From Amycolatopsis tolypomycina (GTDB lineage: Bacteria > Actinomycetota > Actinomycetes > Mycobacteriales > Pseudonocardiaceae), in assembly GCF_900105945.1 (NCBI RefSeq), contig NZ_FNSO01000004.1, positions 620,001-684,000 of the forward strand: DNA of 64,000 bases. Direction: 5' to 3'. Under the pieces are notes generated by a model. It made no database searches. It was given only the letters and a program-made list of their open reading frames with translations, and was not told the DNA's origin. Shown piece after piece: positions 16,264 through 23,918 of the stretch. A program made the position numbers and the translations under genes. Position 1 is the first letter of the stretch. Each line of letters opens with the position of its first letter.

Positions 16264-16923
16264 CTACCAGCCGACCGTGGCTCGCTGGATCTTCACCGGC
16301 TTCGCCGGCGCCCCGTCCAGCGGCCCGTTCGGATCCGTCGGAATGATCCCGTCCTCGACCATCCGGTCAAGAGCTGACATCCCCCGAACCACTCGCCCCA
16401 TCACCGAGTAGTTCGCCGGGATGTTCGCGAACGAGTGGACGATGAAGAACTCCGACCCATTGGTCCCCGGCCCCTGGTTCCCCATCGCGATCGTCCCGCG
16501 CGGGTACGTCTCGGAACCCGAAACCTCATCCGGGAACCGATACCCCGGCCCGCCCTTCTCCACCTCGTAAATGTCCCCACACTGAAGAACACCAAGACGA
16601 GCGGAGTTGGACAAACGCCAGCACTGCGACCGGTCATAGAACCGCTGCAGAACCAGCGAAACCATGTTGTGCACGGCACAAGGCGCAGCCCCACCGCGAT
16701 CCAGCCGCACGGTCACCGGCCCGTAGTTGAACCGGAACGTCACATCGACAGTCCCGCGCGTCAACGCGAAGGGCAAAGGACGCACCACCGGCCGCGCAGC
16801 CGGGTTGTCCGGAGTGGGCGTGAACTCACACCGGACCAGCGGCACCGACGCCGAGGCCGGTGCCGGAGCCGCCACCAGGGCACCCAAAACGGACAGAACA
16901 GCAAGTCCCCAGCGCAGCTTCAT
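16264..16923 (-). CDS. secreted cyclophilin-type peptidyl-prolyl isomerase
   Basis: 219 aa with a signal peptide (basic MKLRW, hydrophobic core, cleavage near APASAS at about 26). The mature part is a divergent cyclophilin: FRFNYGPVTVRLD, then GDIYEVEKGGPGYRFPDE, and GTIAMGNQGPGTNGSEFFIVHS, which matches the core MAN-GPNTNGSQFFI block of PPIases. Cyclophilins catalyse proline isomerisation and help extracytoplasmic folding. The usual catalytic Arg-x-x-x-x-F segment is not obvious, so activity is uncertain. It converges on the SUKH-4 gene. Confidence 0.85.
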   Translation of the reverse strand: MKLRWGLAVLSVLGALVAAPAPASASVPLVRCEFTPTPDNPAARPVVRPLPFALTRGTVDVTFRFNYGPVTVRLDRGGAAPCAVHNMVSLVLQRFYDRSQCWRLSNSARLGVLQCGDIYEVEKGGPGYRFPDEVSGSETYPRGTIAMGNQGPGTNGSEFFIVHSFANIPANYSVMGRVVRGMSALDRMVEDGIIPTDPNGPLDGAPAKPVKIQRATVGW

Positions 16924-16948
16924 GCCGGGGACGTTAGCGAAAAACCGA

Positions 16949-17206
16949 CTACTTGCGCCAGGCTGTGCGCTGCTTGCGGATGTCCAGCACCAGCAGCAGC
17001 ACGAGGAACGCCGACAGGCCGACGAGCCACACGTTCTCGGTGTTGTTCTCGTGGTTGCCCTTGATCATCACCAGCAGGATGATCGCGCTGACCCAGCCGG
17101 CGATGCGGGTGGCCTTCGGGAACGAGCCGTGCCAGCCCCAGGCCGCGGACGGCTCGTCGCGCGGGTCGACCTCGGGCCGCCTCTTCTCGACCGCCTTGCC
17201 TGCCAC
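16949..17206 (-). CDS. DUF2631 small membrane protein
   Basis: 85 aa from the GTG at 17206, with GAGGAG 6 bases upstream. The hydrophilic N-terminus (AGKAVEKRRPEVDPRDEPSA) precedes WGWHGSFPKATRIAGW, then two hydrophobic segments (WVSAIILLVMI and VWLVGLSAFLVLLLVL) and a basic tail. This is the DUF2631 layout, a family of unknown function in mycolic-acid and related actinobacteria, often next to dxr as here. It is divergent from dxr across a 195-bp gap holding a 28-bp direct repeat. Confidence 0.82.
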   Translation of the reverse strand: MAGKAVEKRRPEVDPRDEPSAAWGWHGSFPKATRIAGWVSAIILLVMIKGNHENNTENVWLVGLSAFLVLLLVLDIRKQRTAWRK

Positions 17207-17255
17207 GATGAACTCCTCAAACCCCGTGAACCTCGGACCCGCCGATGATCCCACA

Positions 17256-17283
17256 CCTCCGGGTGCGCCGCGGAGACGCCCCG
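17256..17283. repeat. 28-bp direct repeat, copy 1, upstream of dxr
   Basis: A perfect 28-bp sequence beginning CCTCCGGGTGCGCC recurs at 17357-17384, 101 bp away. Both copies lie in the gap between the DUF2631 gene and dxr, the second ending 18 bp before the dxr ATG. Confidence 0.85.
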
Positions 17284-17356
17284 AGTGGTGGCGGCCACGC
17301 GGGAGGGCCCCCGAACCGGGCCGGCCGCGGGGAGGAGCGCCCGGCGGCCGAGGGAG

Positions 17357-17384
17357 CCTCCGGGTGCGCCGCGGAGACGCCCCG
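17357..17384. repeat. 28-bp direct repeat, copy 2, upstream of dxr
   Basis: Second perfect copy of the unit at 17256-17283. It lies immediately before dxr, so it may include the promoter or leader. The period of 101 bp is not a simple tandem array. Confidence 0.85.
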
Positions 17385-17401
17385 CGCGACAATGACCGGC
17401 G

Positions 17402-18604
17402 ATGACTACCTCGCGAAGCGTTCTCGTGCTCGGCTCGACCGGGTCCATCGGTGTGCAGGCCCTCGACGTCGCCGCGCGCAACCCGCACCTCTTCCGGGTG
17501 GCCGGGATCGCCGCCGGTGGGGCCGATCCGGCCGCGCTCGCCGCGCAGGCCATCGCCCACGGGGTCGAGGCCGTCGCCGTGACCAAGGCCACGGCCGCCG
17601 AAGACGTGCAGCTCGCGCTGTACGCCGAGGCGCAGAAGCGCGGGTACGCCCGTGGCGAGTTCAAGCTCCCGCGGCTCTTCGCCGGCTCCGACGCCGTCAC
17701 CGAACTGATCGACTCGGTAAAAACGGACACCGTTCTCAACGCCCTCCCGGGCTCCCGCGGCCTCGAGCCGACGCTCAAGGCGCTCGCCACCGGCGCCACC
17801 CTCGCCCTGGCCAACAAGGAGTCGCTCATCGCCGGCGGGCCGCTGGTGCTCGCCGCCGCCAAGCCCGGGCAGCTCGTGCCCGTCGACTCCGAACACTCCG
17901 CCATCGCGCAGGCGCTGCGGGCCGGCAAGGAAAGCGAAGTCGCGCGGCTCGTCCTCACCGCGTCCGGCGGCCCGTTCCGCGGCCGCAAGCGCGCGGAGCT
18001 GGCCGGCGTCACCGTCGAGCAGGCGATGGCGCACCCCACCTGGTCCATGGGCCCGCTCATCACGATCAACTCCGCCACCCTGGTCAACAAGGGCCTCGAG
18101 CTGATCGAGGCGGCCCTGCTGTTCGACATCGCGCCGGAGCAGATCGACGTCACCGTGCACCCGCAGTCGATCGTGCACTCGATGGTGACCTTCACCGACG
18201 GCTCGACGATCGCCCAGGCCAGCCCGCCCGACATGCGGCTGCCGATCGCGCTCGCGCTGCACTGGCCCGACCGCGTTCCCGGCGCCGCCGCCGCCTGCAC
18301 CTGGGACACCGCCGCGACCTGGAGCTTCGAGCCGCTGGACGACGAGGCCTTCCCCGCCGTCGAGCTCGCCCGGCACTGCGGGAGCGCGGGCGGCTGCCTG
18401 CCCGCGATCTACAACGCCGCGAACGAAGAGCTCGTGGCCGCCTTCCTCGCGCAGAACACCAGCTTCACGTCGATAGTGGACACTGTTTCCGAGGTGGTGG
18501 GAGCCGCCGACGAATGGCGTCGCGAACCACGCGACGTCGAGGACGTTCTCGCGGCCGAGCGGTGGGCTCGTGCGCGGGCCGGTTCGATCATCGAGGGGAA
18601 GTAG
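17402..18604 (+). CDS. dxr: 1-deoxy-D-xylulose-5-phosphate reductoisomerase
   Basis: 400 aa, full length. The NADPH-binding motif GSTGSIG is at the N-terminus. The metal and substrate motifs NKESL and VDSEHSAI and the loop [10 protein letters not shown] follow in family order. Dxr rearranges and reduces DXP to 2-C-methyl-D-erythritol 4-phosphate, the second step of the MEP isoprenoid pathway, using NADPH and a divalent metal. rip1 follows after only 3 bp and ispG lies after it, the same order as I recall for Mycobacterium tuberculosis (Rv2870c-Rv2868c), so an operon is likely. Confidence 0.97.
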   Translation: MTTSRSVLVLGSTGSIGVQALDVAARNPHLFRVAGIAAGGADPAALAAQAIAHGVEAVAVTKATAAEDVQLALYAEAQKRGYARGEFKLPRLFAGSDAVTELIDSVKTDTVLNALPGSRGLEPTLKALATGATLALANKESLIAGGPLVLAAAKPGQLVPVDSEHSAIAQALRAGKESEVARLVLTASGGPFRGRKRAELAGVTVEQAMAHPTWSMGPLITINSATLVNKGLELIEAALLFDIAPEQIDVTVHPQSIVHSMVTFTDGSTIAQASPPDMRLPIALALHWPDRVPGAAAACTWDTAATWSFEPLDDEAFPAVELARHCGSAGGCLPAIYNAANEELVAAFLAQNTSFTSIVDTVSEVVGAADEWRREPRDVEDVLAAERWARARAGSIIEGK

Positions 18605-18607
18605 CGG

Positions 18608-19834
18608 GTGCTCGCCTACATCATCGGGGTGGTGCTCTTCGCGCTGGGGATCTGTGTCTCCGTCGCACTGCACGAAGCCGGTCACATGCTCACCGCGAAG
18701 GCCTTCGGCATGAAGGTCCGCCGGTACTTCGTGGGCTTCGGGCCCACGGTGTTCTCCTGGCGCCGCGGCGAGACCGAGTACGGCCTGAAGTGGATCCCGC
18801 TCGGCGGGTTCTGCGACATCGCCGGCATGACCGCGCTCGACGAGGTGACCCCGGACGAGGCGCCGCGCGCGATGTGGCGGTTCAAGACCTGGAAGCGCAC
18901 CGTCGTGATGTCGGCCGGGTCGATCACCCACTTCATCCTGGGTTTCCTGGTCCTGTACCTGATGGCCGTGACCATGGGGCTGCCGAACCTGGCGGCCTCC
19001 GAACCGGTCCAGCCCGTGCTGGCCTCGACCTCCTGCGCCGTCTCGACCACGACGAAGGCGCAGGCCGACGCCCAGGCCAACAACCCCACCTGCCCGCCGG
19101 GCGCGCTGACGCCGGCGAAGACGGCCGGGCTGCAGGCCGGCGACAAGGTGCTCGCGGTCGGCGGGAAGCCGGTCGCGACCTGGGCGGAGATGCTCACCGC
19201 CGTGCAGGCCACCAGCGGCCGGACGGTGTTCGAGGTGCAGCGCGGCAACCAGCAGCTGTGGCTCGTCGTCGACGTGCCGAAGGTCGAACGCTGGTCCGCG
19301 AACGGGACCAAGGAAGTCGGCATGATCGGCGCCTCGCCCCAGCCGCCGTCGTTGACCACGCAGTACGGCCCGGTCGCCGCGGTCGGCGCCACGGTCAGCT
19401 TCACCGGCACGATGTTCGCGGAGACGGCCCAGCGGCTCATCGAGTTCCCCGAGCGCATCCCCGCCGTCGTCACCGCGATCTTCGGCGGCGAGCGCGACCC
19501 GAACACGCCGGTCAGCGTCGTCGGCGCGAGCCGGATCGGCGGCGAGGCCGTCGAGCAGGGCATCTGGGTGCTGTTCTTCTTCCTGCTGGCCAGCCTGAAC
19601 TTCTTCATCGGCGTGTTCAACCTGCTGCTGCCGCTCGACGGCGGGCACATCGCGGTCGTCTGGTACGAGCGCGTCCGCGACTGGATCCGGGCCCGGCGGG
19701 GCAAGGCGGCCGCCGGTCCCGTCGACTACACGAAGCTGTCCGGCATCACGATGGTGCTCGTGCTGATCGGTGGCGCGGTGACCCTACTCACGGTGACGGC
19801 CGACATCGTCAACCCGATCCGGATCGGCCCGTAG
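18608..19834 (+). CDS. rip1: M50 site-2 protease (Rip1/RseP family)
   Basis: 408-aa membrane metalloprotease. The zinc motif HEAGH is at 22-26 in the first membrane helix, and the partner motif LDGGH is at 343-347 near the C-terminus. A PDZ-like domain lies about 165-230 (AGLQAGDKVLAVGGKPV). The homologue Rip1 cuts anti-sigma factors within the membrane and controls envelope lipid and stress responses. The GTG start is 3 bp after the dxr stop. The 3' end appears to be partly duplicated in the following gap (19869-19928). Confidence 0.95.
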   Translation: MLAYIIGVVLFALGICVSVALHEAGHMLTAKAFGMKVRRYFVGFGPTVFSWRRGETEYGLKWIPLGGFCDIAGMTALDEVTPDEAPRAMWRFKTWKRTVVMSAGSITHFILGFLVLYLMAVTMGLPNLAASEPVQPVLASTSCAVSTTTKAQADAQANNPTCPPGALTPAKTAGLQAGDKVLAVGGKPVATWAEMLTAVQATSGRTVFEVQRGNQQLWLVVDVPKVERWSANGTKEVGMIGASPQPPSLTTQYGPVAAVGATVSFTGTMFAETAQRLIEFPERIPAVVTAIFGGERDPNTPVSVVGASRIGGEAVEQGIWVLFFFLLASLNFFIGVFNLLLPLDGGHIAVVWYERVRDWIRARRGKAAAGPVDYTKLSGITMVLVLIGGAVTLLTVTADIVNPIRIGP

Positions 19835-19868
19835 CTCTCACGGAGGGGTGGCGGCCCGTTCGCGGCCG

Positions 19869-19928
19869 CTCACCCTCGCCGTAATGCTGCTCACCGTGAC
19901 GGTTGACATGGTGAAGGTGGCCCAGTAG
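19869..19928 (+). pseudogene. partial duplicate of the rip1 3' end
   Basis: Twenty codons including a stop, in the gap between rip1 and ispG, read [19 protein letters not shown]. This resembles the last residues of Rip1 (GGAVTLLTVTADIVNP, then stop) with the same AV-LLTVT-D-V pattern, and the DNA is similar too. No start codon or ribosome site serves it. It looks like a decayed tandem duplication of the gene's tail. Confidence 0.5.
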
Positions 19929-19948
19929 GGGTAGGTACGCTGGAAGCC

Positions 19949-21100
19949 GTGACCGTCGCACTCGGTATGCCAGCCCTGCCCCCGCCCGTTCTCTCCGAGC
20001 GCCGCAAGACCCGCCAGCTCCAGGTGGGCCCGGTCGGTGTCGGCAGCGACCACCCGATCTCCGTCCAGTCGATGACGACGACGCTCACCTCTGACGTCAA
20101 CGCCACGCTGCAGCAGATCGCCGAGCTGACCGCCGCGGGCTGCGACATCGTCCGCGTGGCGTGCCCGTCGGCCGACGACGCCGAGGCCCTGCCCGCGATC
20201 GCGCGCAAGTCGCAGATCCCGGTGATCGCCGACATCCACTTCCAGCCGAAGTACGTCTTCGCGGCGATCGAGGCCGGCTGCGCGGCGGTGCGCGTCAACC
20301 CGGGCAACATCCGGAAGTTCGACGACCAGGTCAAGGAGATCGCGCAGGCCGCGAAGGACCACGGCACGCCGATCCGGATCGGCGTCAACGCCGGCTCGCT
20401 CGACAAGCGGATCATGGACAAGTACGGCAAGGCGACCCCCGAGGCGCTCGCGGAGTCGGCGCTGTGGGAGGCGTCGCTGTTCGCCGAGCACGACTTCCAC
20501 GACATCAAGATCTCGGTGAAGCACAACGACCCGGTGGTCATGGTGCGCGCCTACGAGATCCTCGCCGAGCAGTGCGACTACCCGCTGCACCTCGGCGTCA
20601 CCGAGGCCGGCCCGGCGTTCCAGGGCACGATCAAGTCGGCCGTCGCGTTCGGCGCGCTGCTGCGCCAGGGCATCGGCGACACGATCCGCGTCTCGCTGTC
20701 CGCGCCGCCGGTCGAAGAGGTCAAGGTCGGCATCCAGATCCTGCAGTCCCTGAACCTCAAGCAGCGCAAGCTGGAGATCGTCTCGTGCCCGTCGTGCGGG
20801 CGCGCGCAGGTCGACGTCTACACGCTCGCCGAGCAGGTCACCGCCGGGCTCGAGGGCATGGAGATCCCGCTGCGCGTGGCGGTCATGGGCTGCGTCGTGA
20901 ACGGCCCCGGCGAAGCCCGCGAGGCCGACCTCGGCGTCGCGTCGGGCAACGGCAAGGGCCAGATCTTCGTCAAGGGCGAGGTCATCAAGACGGTGCCCGA
21001 GCACGCGATCGTCGAGACGCTCATCGAAGAGGCCATGCGCATCGCCGAAGAGGCGGGCGAGTCCTTGGGTGAGGGCGCGCCGGTGGTCACCGCCGGCTGA
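19949..21100 (+). CDS. ispG: 4-hydroxy-3-methylbut-2-enyl-diphosphate synthase
   Basis: 383 aa, full length. The N-terminal TIM barrel has VQSMTTT and [13 protein letters not shown]. The C-terminal 4Fe-4S domain has Cys in SCPSCGR and in [10 protein letters not shown], and the conserved glutamate follows in that segment. IspG (GcpE) reductively opens MEcPP to HMBPP in the MEP pathway and needs reduced ferredoxin or flavodoxin. It is the third gene of the dxr-rip1-ispG series, 114 bp below rip1; the GTG start has no strong ribosome site. A long perfect hairpin terminator follows. Confidence 0.97.
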   Translation: MTVALGMPALPPPVLSERRKTRQLQVGPVGVGSDHPISVQSMTTTLTSDVNATLQQIAELTAAGCDIVRVACPSADDAEALPAIARKSQIPVIADIHFQPKYVFAAIEAGCAAVRVNPGNIRKFDDQVKEIAQAAKDHGTPIRIGVNAGSLDKRIMDKYGKATPEALAESALWEASLFAEHDFHDIKISVKHNDPVVMVRAYEILAEQCDYPLHLGVTEAGPAFQGTIKSAVAFGALLRQGIGDTIRVSLSAPPVEEVKVGIQILQSLNLKQRKLEIVSCPSCGRAQVDVYTLAEQVTAGLEGMEIPLRVAVMGCVVNGPGEAREADLGVASGNGKGQIFVKGEVIKTVPEHAIVETLIEEAMRIAEEAGESLGEGAPVVTAG

Positions 21101-21107
21101 GTTCTTC

Positions 21108-21150
21108 CGCCGAAGCCCTCCGCACCCGGGTGGTGCGGAGGGCTTCGGCG
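21108..21150. terminator. 19-bp stem bidirectional terminator
   Basis: Perfect inverted repeat with arms 21108-21126 and 21132-21150 and a 5-base loop. It lies between convergent ispG (stop 21100) and a small leftward gene (stop 21154). Confidence 0.92.
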
Positions 21151-21153
21151 TCT

Positions 21154-21408
21154 TCAGCCCTGGAGGTGGTGCTGGGCGGCGTCGCGGATCTGCAGGCGCA
21201 CGTTCTCGAGCGCGGCCGCGACCTCGTCGATCTGCTGCGAGGCGAGCTGGATGGCGCCCTGGATCGCGGTCGCGGTGGACGTCTCCCCGAGCAGGCCGAG
21301 CACCTGCGCCTGGAGGTCTTCGAGGTCGCTCTTGGTGGCGAGCGCGATGCCGGTCGGCACCTGGTCGGCGAGCAGCTCCAGCTGCTGCGCCTGCTCCTGG
21401 ATCGTCAT
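21154..21408 (-). CDS. small coiled-coil hypothetical protein
   Basis: 84 aa from the ATG at 21408, with a GGAAGGAA ribosome site. It is soluble, alanine- and glutamine-rich and mostly helical (MTIQEQAQQLELLADQV, TKSDLEDLQAQVLGLLGE, QQIDEVAAALENVRLQI), with heptad spacing suited to a coiled coil. No known domain is recognised. Small proteins like this occur singly across actinomycetes. It is divergent from the AraC gene. Confidence 0.7.
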   Translation of the reverse strand: MTIQEQAQQLELLADQVPTGIALATKSDLEDLQAQVLGLLGETSTATAIQGAIQLASQQIDEVAAALENVRLQIRDAAQHHLQG

Positions 21409-21491
21409 CGGGTGGTTCCTTCCGCGGTGGGGACGCACCCTCCGTGTTATCAGACCCGAAACTGTCGGTGGTGACGTTTACCCTGGCATTC

Positions 21492-22286
21492 GTGACTGTG
21501 ACCTGGGCAATCCGCGAGCCGCACCCGGTGGTGCGGCCCCTGGTCACGCGCTACGTCGGCTATGCCAACGACGAGGTCACGCTGGCCGTCCACCGCGGCC
21601 TGCCGTCCCGGCACGTGACGCTCGTCATCAGCCTCGCCGGGCCGGTGCGGATGGCCGGGCGGAGCCTCCAGGCGCTGGTCGGCGGGCTCCACACGCGCGC
21701 GGTGCTGATCCGGCAGGACAGCGCGCAGGAGGGGATCCAGCTCGAACTCGACCCGCTGGGCGTGCGCACGCTGTTCGGCGTCACGGCGGCGGAGCTGAGC
21801 GGCGAGGTGGCCGACCTCGCCGACTTCGGCCTCGGCTGGCTGCCGGAGAGGCTGCGAGAGCTGCCTTGGCGCGAGCGGTTCGCGCTGCTGGACGACGTCC
21901 TGGCCACCCGGGCCGTCGAGCCGGTGGTGCCGCCGCCCGAGCTGGGGGCGGCGTGGCGCCGGCTGCGCGGCGCCGGCGGCCAGGTGCGCGTCACGGATCT
22001 CGCCGAGGAGGTCGGCTGGAGCCGGCGGCACCTGGGCGAGCGGTTCCGCACGGAGCTGGGGCTGACGCCGAAGCAGGCGGCGCGGGTCCTGCGGTTCGAG
22101 CGGGCCGGCAGCCTGCTGCGGCAGGGCCGGACGGACCTGGCGGCGCTCGCGGCCGAGTGCGGGTTCTACGACCAGGCGCACCTCACCAACGAGTGGCGCG
22201 CGCTGGCGGGCTGCACGCCGGGCACGTGGATCGCCGAGGAGCTCCCGTTCCTCCAAGACCAGGAGACGGAGGTGGCGCGAAGCTGA
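21492..22286 (+). CDS. AraC family transcriptional regulator
   Basis: About 264 aa. The C-terminal AraC DNA-binding domain has both helix-turn-helices (VTDLAEEVGWSRRHLGERFR, then LAALAAECGFYDQAHLTNEWR), and the sequence ends with the typical TPGTW. The N-terminal part is a cupin-like effector domain. Start is uncertain: GTGs at 21471, 21492 and 21498 are all in frame. I chose 21492; none has a clear ribosome site. The VOC gene follows after 4 bp, so the pair is probably co-transcribed and the VOC protein may be part of its response. Confidence 0.88.
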   Translation: MTVTWAIREPHPVVRPLVTRYVGYANDEVTLAVHRGLPSRHVTLVISLAGPVRMAGRSLQALVGGLHTRAVLIRQDSAQEGIQLELDPLGVRTLFGVTAAELSGEVADLADFGLGWLPERLRELPWRERFALLDDVLATRAVEPVVPPPELGAAWRRLRGAGGQVRVTDLAEEVGWSRRHLGERFRTELGLTPKQAARVLRFERAGSLLRQGRTDLAALAAECGFYDQAHLTNEWRALAGCTPGTWIAEELPFLQDQETEVARS

Positions 22287-22290
22287 CGGC

Positions 22291-22683
22291 ATGACTCCTG
22301 AACCGAACGTCTGGCCCGCTCTCCGGTACGACGACGCCCCGGCCGCGGTCCGGTTCCTCGTCGACGTCCTGGGCTTCACCGAAGCCTTGGTGGTGCCCGA
22401 GGGCGACCTGATCGCGCACGCCGAGCTGCGCTGGCCCGAGGGCGGCGCGGTGATGCTGGGCAGCGTCCGCCCGCCCGACGGCGTCCACGACGCCATGAAG
22501 CCGGGTGCGTCCGCGGTGTACGTCGTGTCGGACAAGGTCGACGAGGTCTACGCGCGGGTGAAGGACGCCGGCGCGGAGATCACGGCCGAGCTCACCGACA
22601 CCGACTACGGCTCGCACACGTTCAGCCTCCGCGACCCGGAGGGCAACTCCTGGACGGTCGGCACCTACCGCGGCGCGGCCTGA
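22291..22683 (+). CDS. VOC family protein (glyoxalase/bleomycin-resistance type)
   Basis: 130 aa, one complete vicinal-oxygen-chelate unit of two beta-alpha-beta-beta-beta modules: ALRYDDAPAAVRFLVDVLGF, then AVYVVSDKVDEVYARVKDAG, and SLRDPEGNSWTVGTY. The family includes glyoxalase I, fosfomycin and bleomycin resistance proteins and dioxygenases. The pattern here (YDD-AAVRF, RDPEGN) is that of general VOC/antibiotic-binding proteins, and metal ligands are not certain. It lies 4 bp after the AraC gene. The substrate is unknown. Confidence 0.88.
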   Translation: MTPEPNVWPALRYDDAPAAVRFLVDVLGFTEALVVPEGDLIAHAELRWPEGGAVMLGSVRPPDGVHDAMKPGASAVYVVSDKVDEVYARVKDAGAEITAELTDTDYGSHTFSLRDPEGNSWTVGTYRGAA

Positions 22684-22695
22684 CCGGGCACCGGG

Positions 22696-22902
22696 CTACT
22701 GCACCGGCCGCTCGAAGGTGACCAGCAGGCCGTCGACCCCACCGGGGCCGACGCGCCCCTTCACTTCGGTGGCGGTGATCGCCTTGAGCTGCCACCCGTC
22801 GGCCGCGTGGTCGTTGAGCAGCTTCTCGAGCTTGGCGCCCGACATCTTGCCCCCGACCAGCTTTTCCCGGACCTCGACGACCTTGTACGTGTACCGCTGC
22901 AT
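22696..22902 (-). CDS. DUF4177 domain protein
   Basis: 68 aa. The pattern YTYKVVEVREKL, then KLEKLLNDHAADGWQLKAIT and a final VTFERP matches the small DUF4177 domain (unknown function; some members are annotated as DUF1737-like). It is soluble with no membrane segment, converges on the VOC gene and diverges from the next GNAT gene. Confidence 0.85.
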   Translation of the reverse strand: MQRYTYKVVEVREKLVGGKMSGAKLEKLLNDHAADGWQLKAITATEVKGRVGPGGVDGLLVTFERPVQ

Positions 22903-23001
22903 GCCTCCGATTCTGCCCGGGACGCCCGGCGCGGGTGTTCATCTCAGCGTGTCGACCGCCTCGCGTTCCGTTTACCGGCCGAATCTGGCACCCTGGAGCC
23001 C

Positions 23002-23856
23002 GTGTTGCGGCTTGCAGGTGCACGGCTGCTCGACGATCGGGACTATCCGGCGGTTCGTGCCGCGCTGGCCGCCGACCCGGTGGGCAGCTGCATGGTCAGT
23101 GCCCGGGTCGAGGCCGCGGGTCTCGACCCGTGGCGGCTCGGAGGCGAGCTCTGGGCCGCCGACAGCCGTCCGGTCCGGGCCGGACGGCTCCAAGGGCTGT
23201 GCTTCTCCGGGCCCAACCTCATCCCGCTGCGCGGCAACGCGCCCGCGTTGCGCTCCTTCGCCGATCGGGCACTGAGAAGGCAGCGCACCTGTTCCTCCCT
23301 CGTCGGCCCGGCCGAGCAGGTCCTCGGCCTGTGGGACGAGCTCGAAGGCGAGTGGGGCCCGGCCCGCGAAGTGCGGGACGACCAGCCGCTGATGGCCCTC
23401 GACAGCATGCCGCTCGTGGCTGCCGACCCGCTGGTCCGGCCGGTTCGCCCGGACGAGCTCGAGCGGTACCTGCCCGCGGCCGTCTCGATGTTCATCGAGG
23501 AGGTCGGCGTCGACCCGCGCAGCGGCGACGGCGGCGCCAGCTACCGCGCCCGGGTCACCGAGCTGATCGGGGCCGGCCGCGCGTTCGCCCGCTTCGAGGA
23601 CGGCGAGGTCGTCTTCAAGGCCGAGATCGGCGCCATGTCGGCGACCGTCGGGCAGATCCAGGGTGTCTGGGTGCACCCCGAGCGAAGGGGCGACGGGCTG
23701 GGCACCGCCGGCACGGCCGCGGTGGTCAACCGGCTCGTCCGCGGCCTCGGCCGCACCGCCAGCCTCTACGTCAACGCCTTCAACACCCCGGCCCTCGCGG
23801 CCTACCGCAAGATCGGGTTCAAGCAGGTCGGCCAGTACGCGACGGTGCTGTTCTAA
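23002..23856 (+). CDS. GNAT acetyltransferase, Rv2867c-like
   Basis: 284 aa from a GTG at 23002. The N-terminal half (LRLAGARLLDDRDYPAVRAALAADPVGSCMV) is a DUF4081-type domain. The C-terminal half is a GNAT fold with the acetyl-CoA loop VWVHPERRGDGLGTAG and YVNAFNTPALAAYRKIGFK. This two-domain layout and its place between ispG and the PBP lipoprotein match the Mycobacterium tuberculosis Rv2867c position as I recall it. The acceptor is unknown. An upstream in-frame start at 22807 would overlap the DUF4177 gene and is unlikely. Confidence 0.9.
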   Translation: MLRLAGARLLDDRDYPAVRAALAADPVGSCMVSARVEAAGLDPWRLGGELWAADSRPVRAGRLQGLCFSGPNLIPLRGNAPALRSFADRALRRQRTCSSLVGPAEQVLGLWDELEGEWGPAREVRDDQPLMALDSMPLVAADPLVRPVRPDELERYLPAAVSMFIEEVGVDPRSGDGGASYRARVTELIGAGRAFARFEDGEVVFKAEIGAMSATVGQIQGVWVHPERRGDGLGTAGTAAVVNRLVRGLGRTASLYVNAFNTPALAAYRKIGFKQVGQYATVLF

Positions 23857-23918
23857 CCACTCTTCCGTGGCGGTGTTTCGTCAGCCGCGACACCGCGCTG
23901 ACCAGGCATCATCCGGCC

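Noticed and set aside
16949..19648. A 899-codon leftward frame across dxr and rip1
   Set aside because: Only its last 85 codons are real (DUF2631). The rest is the complement of dxr and rip1 with no domain content.
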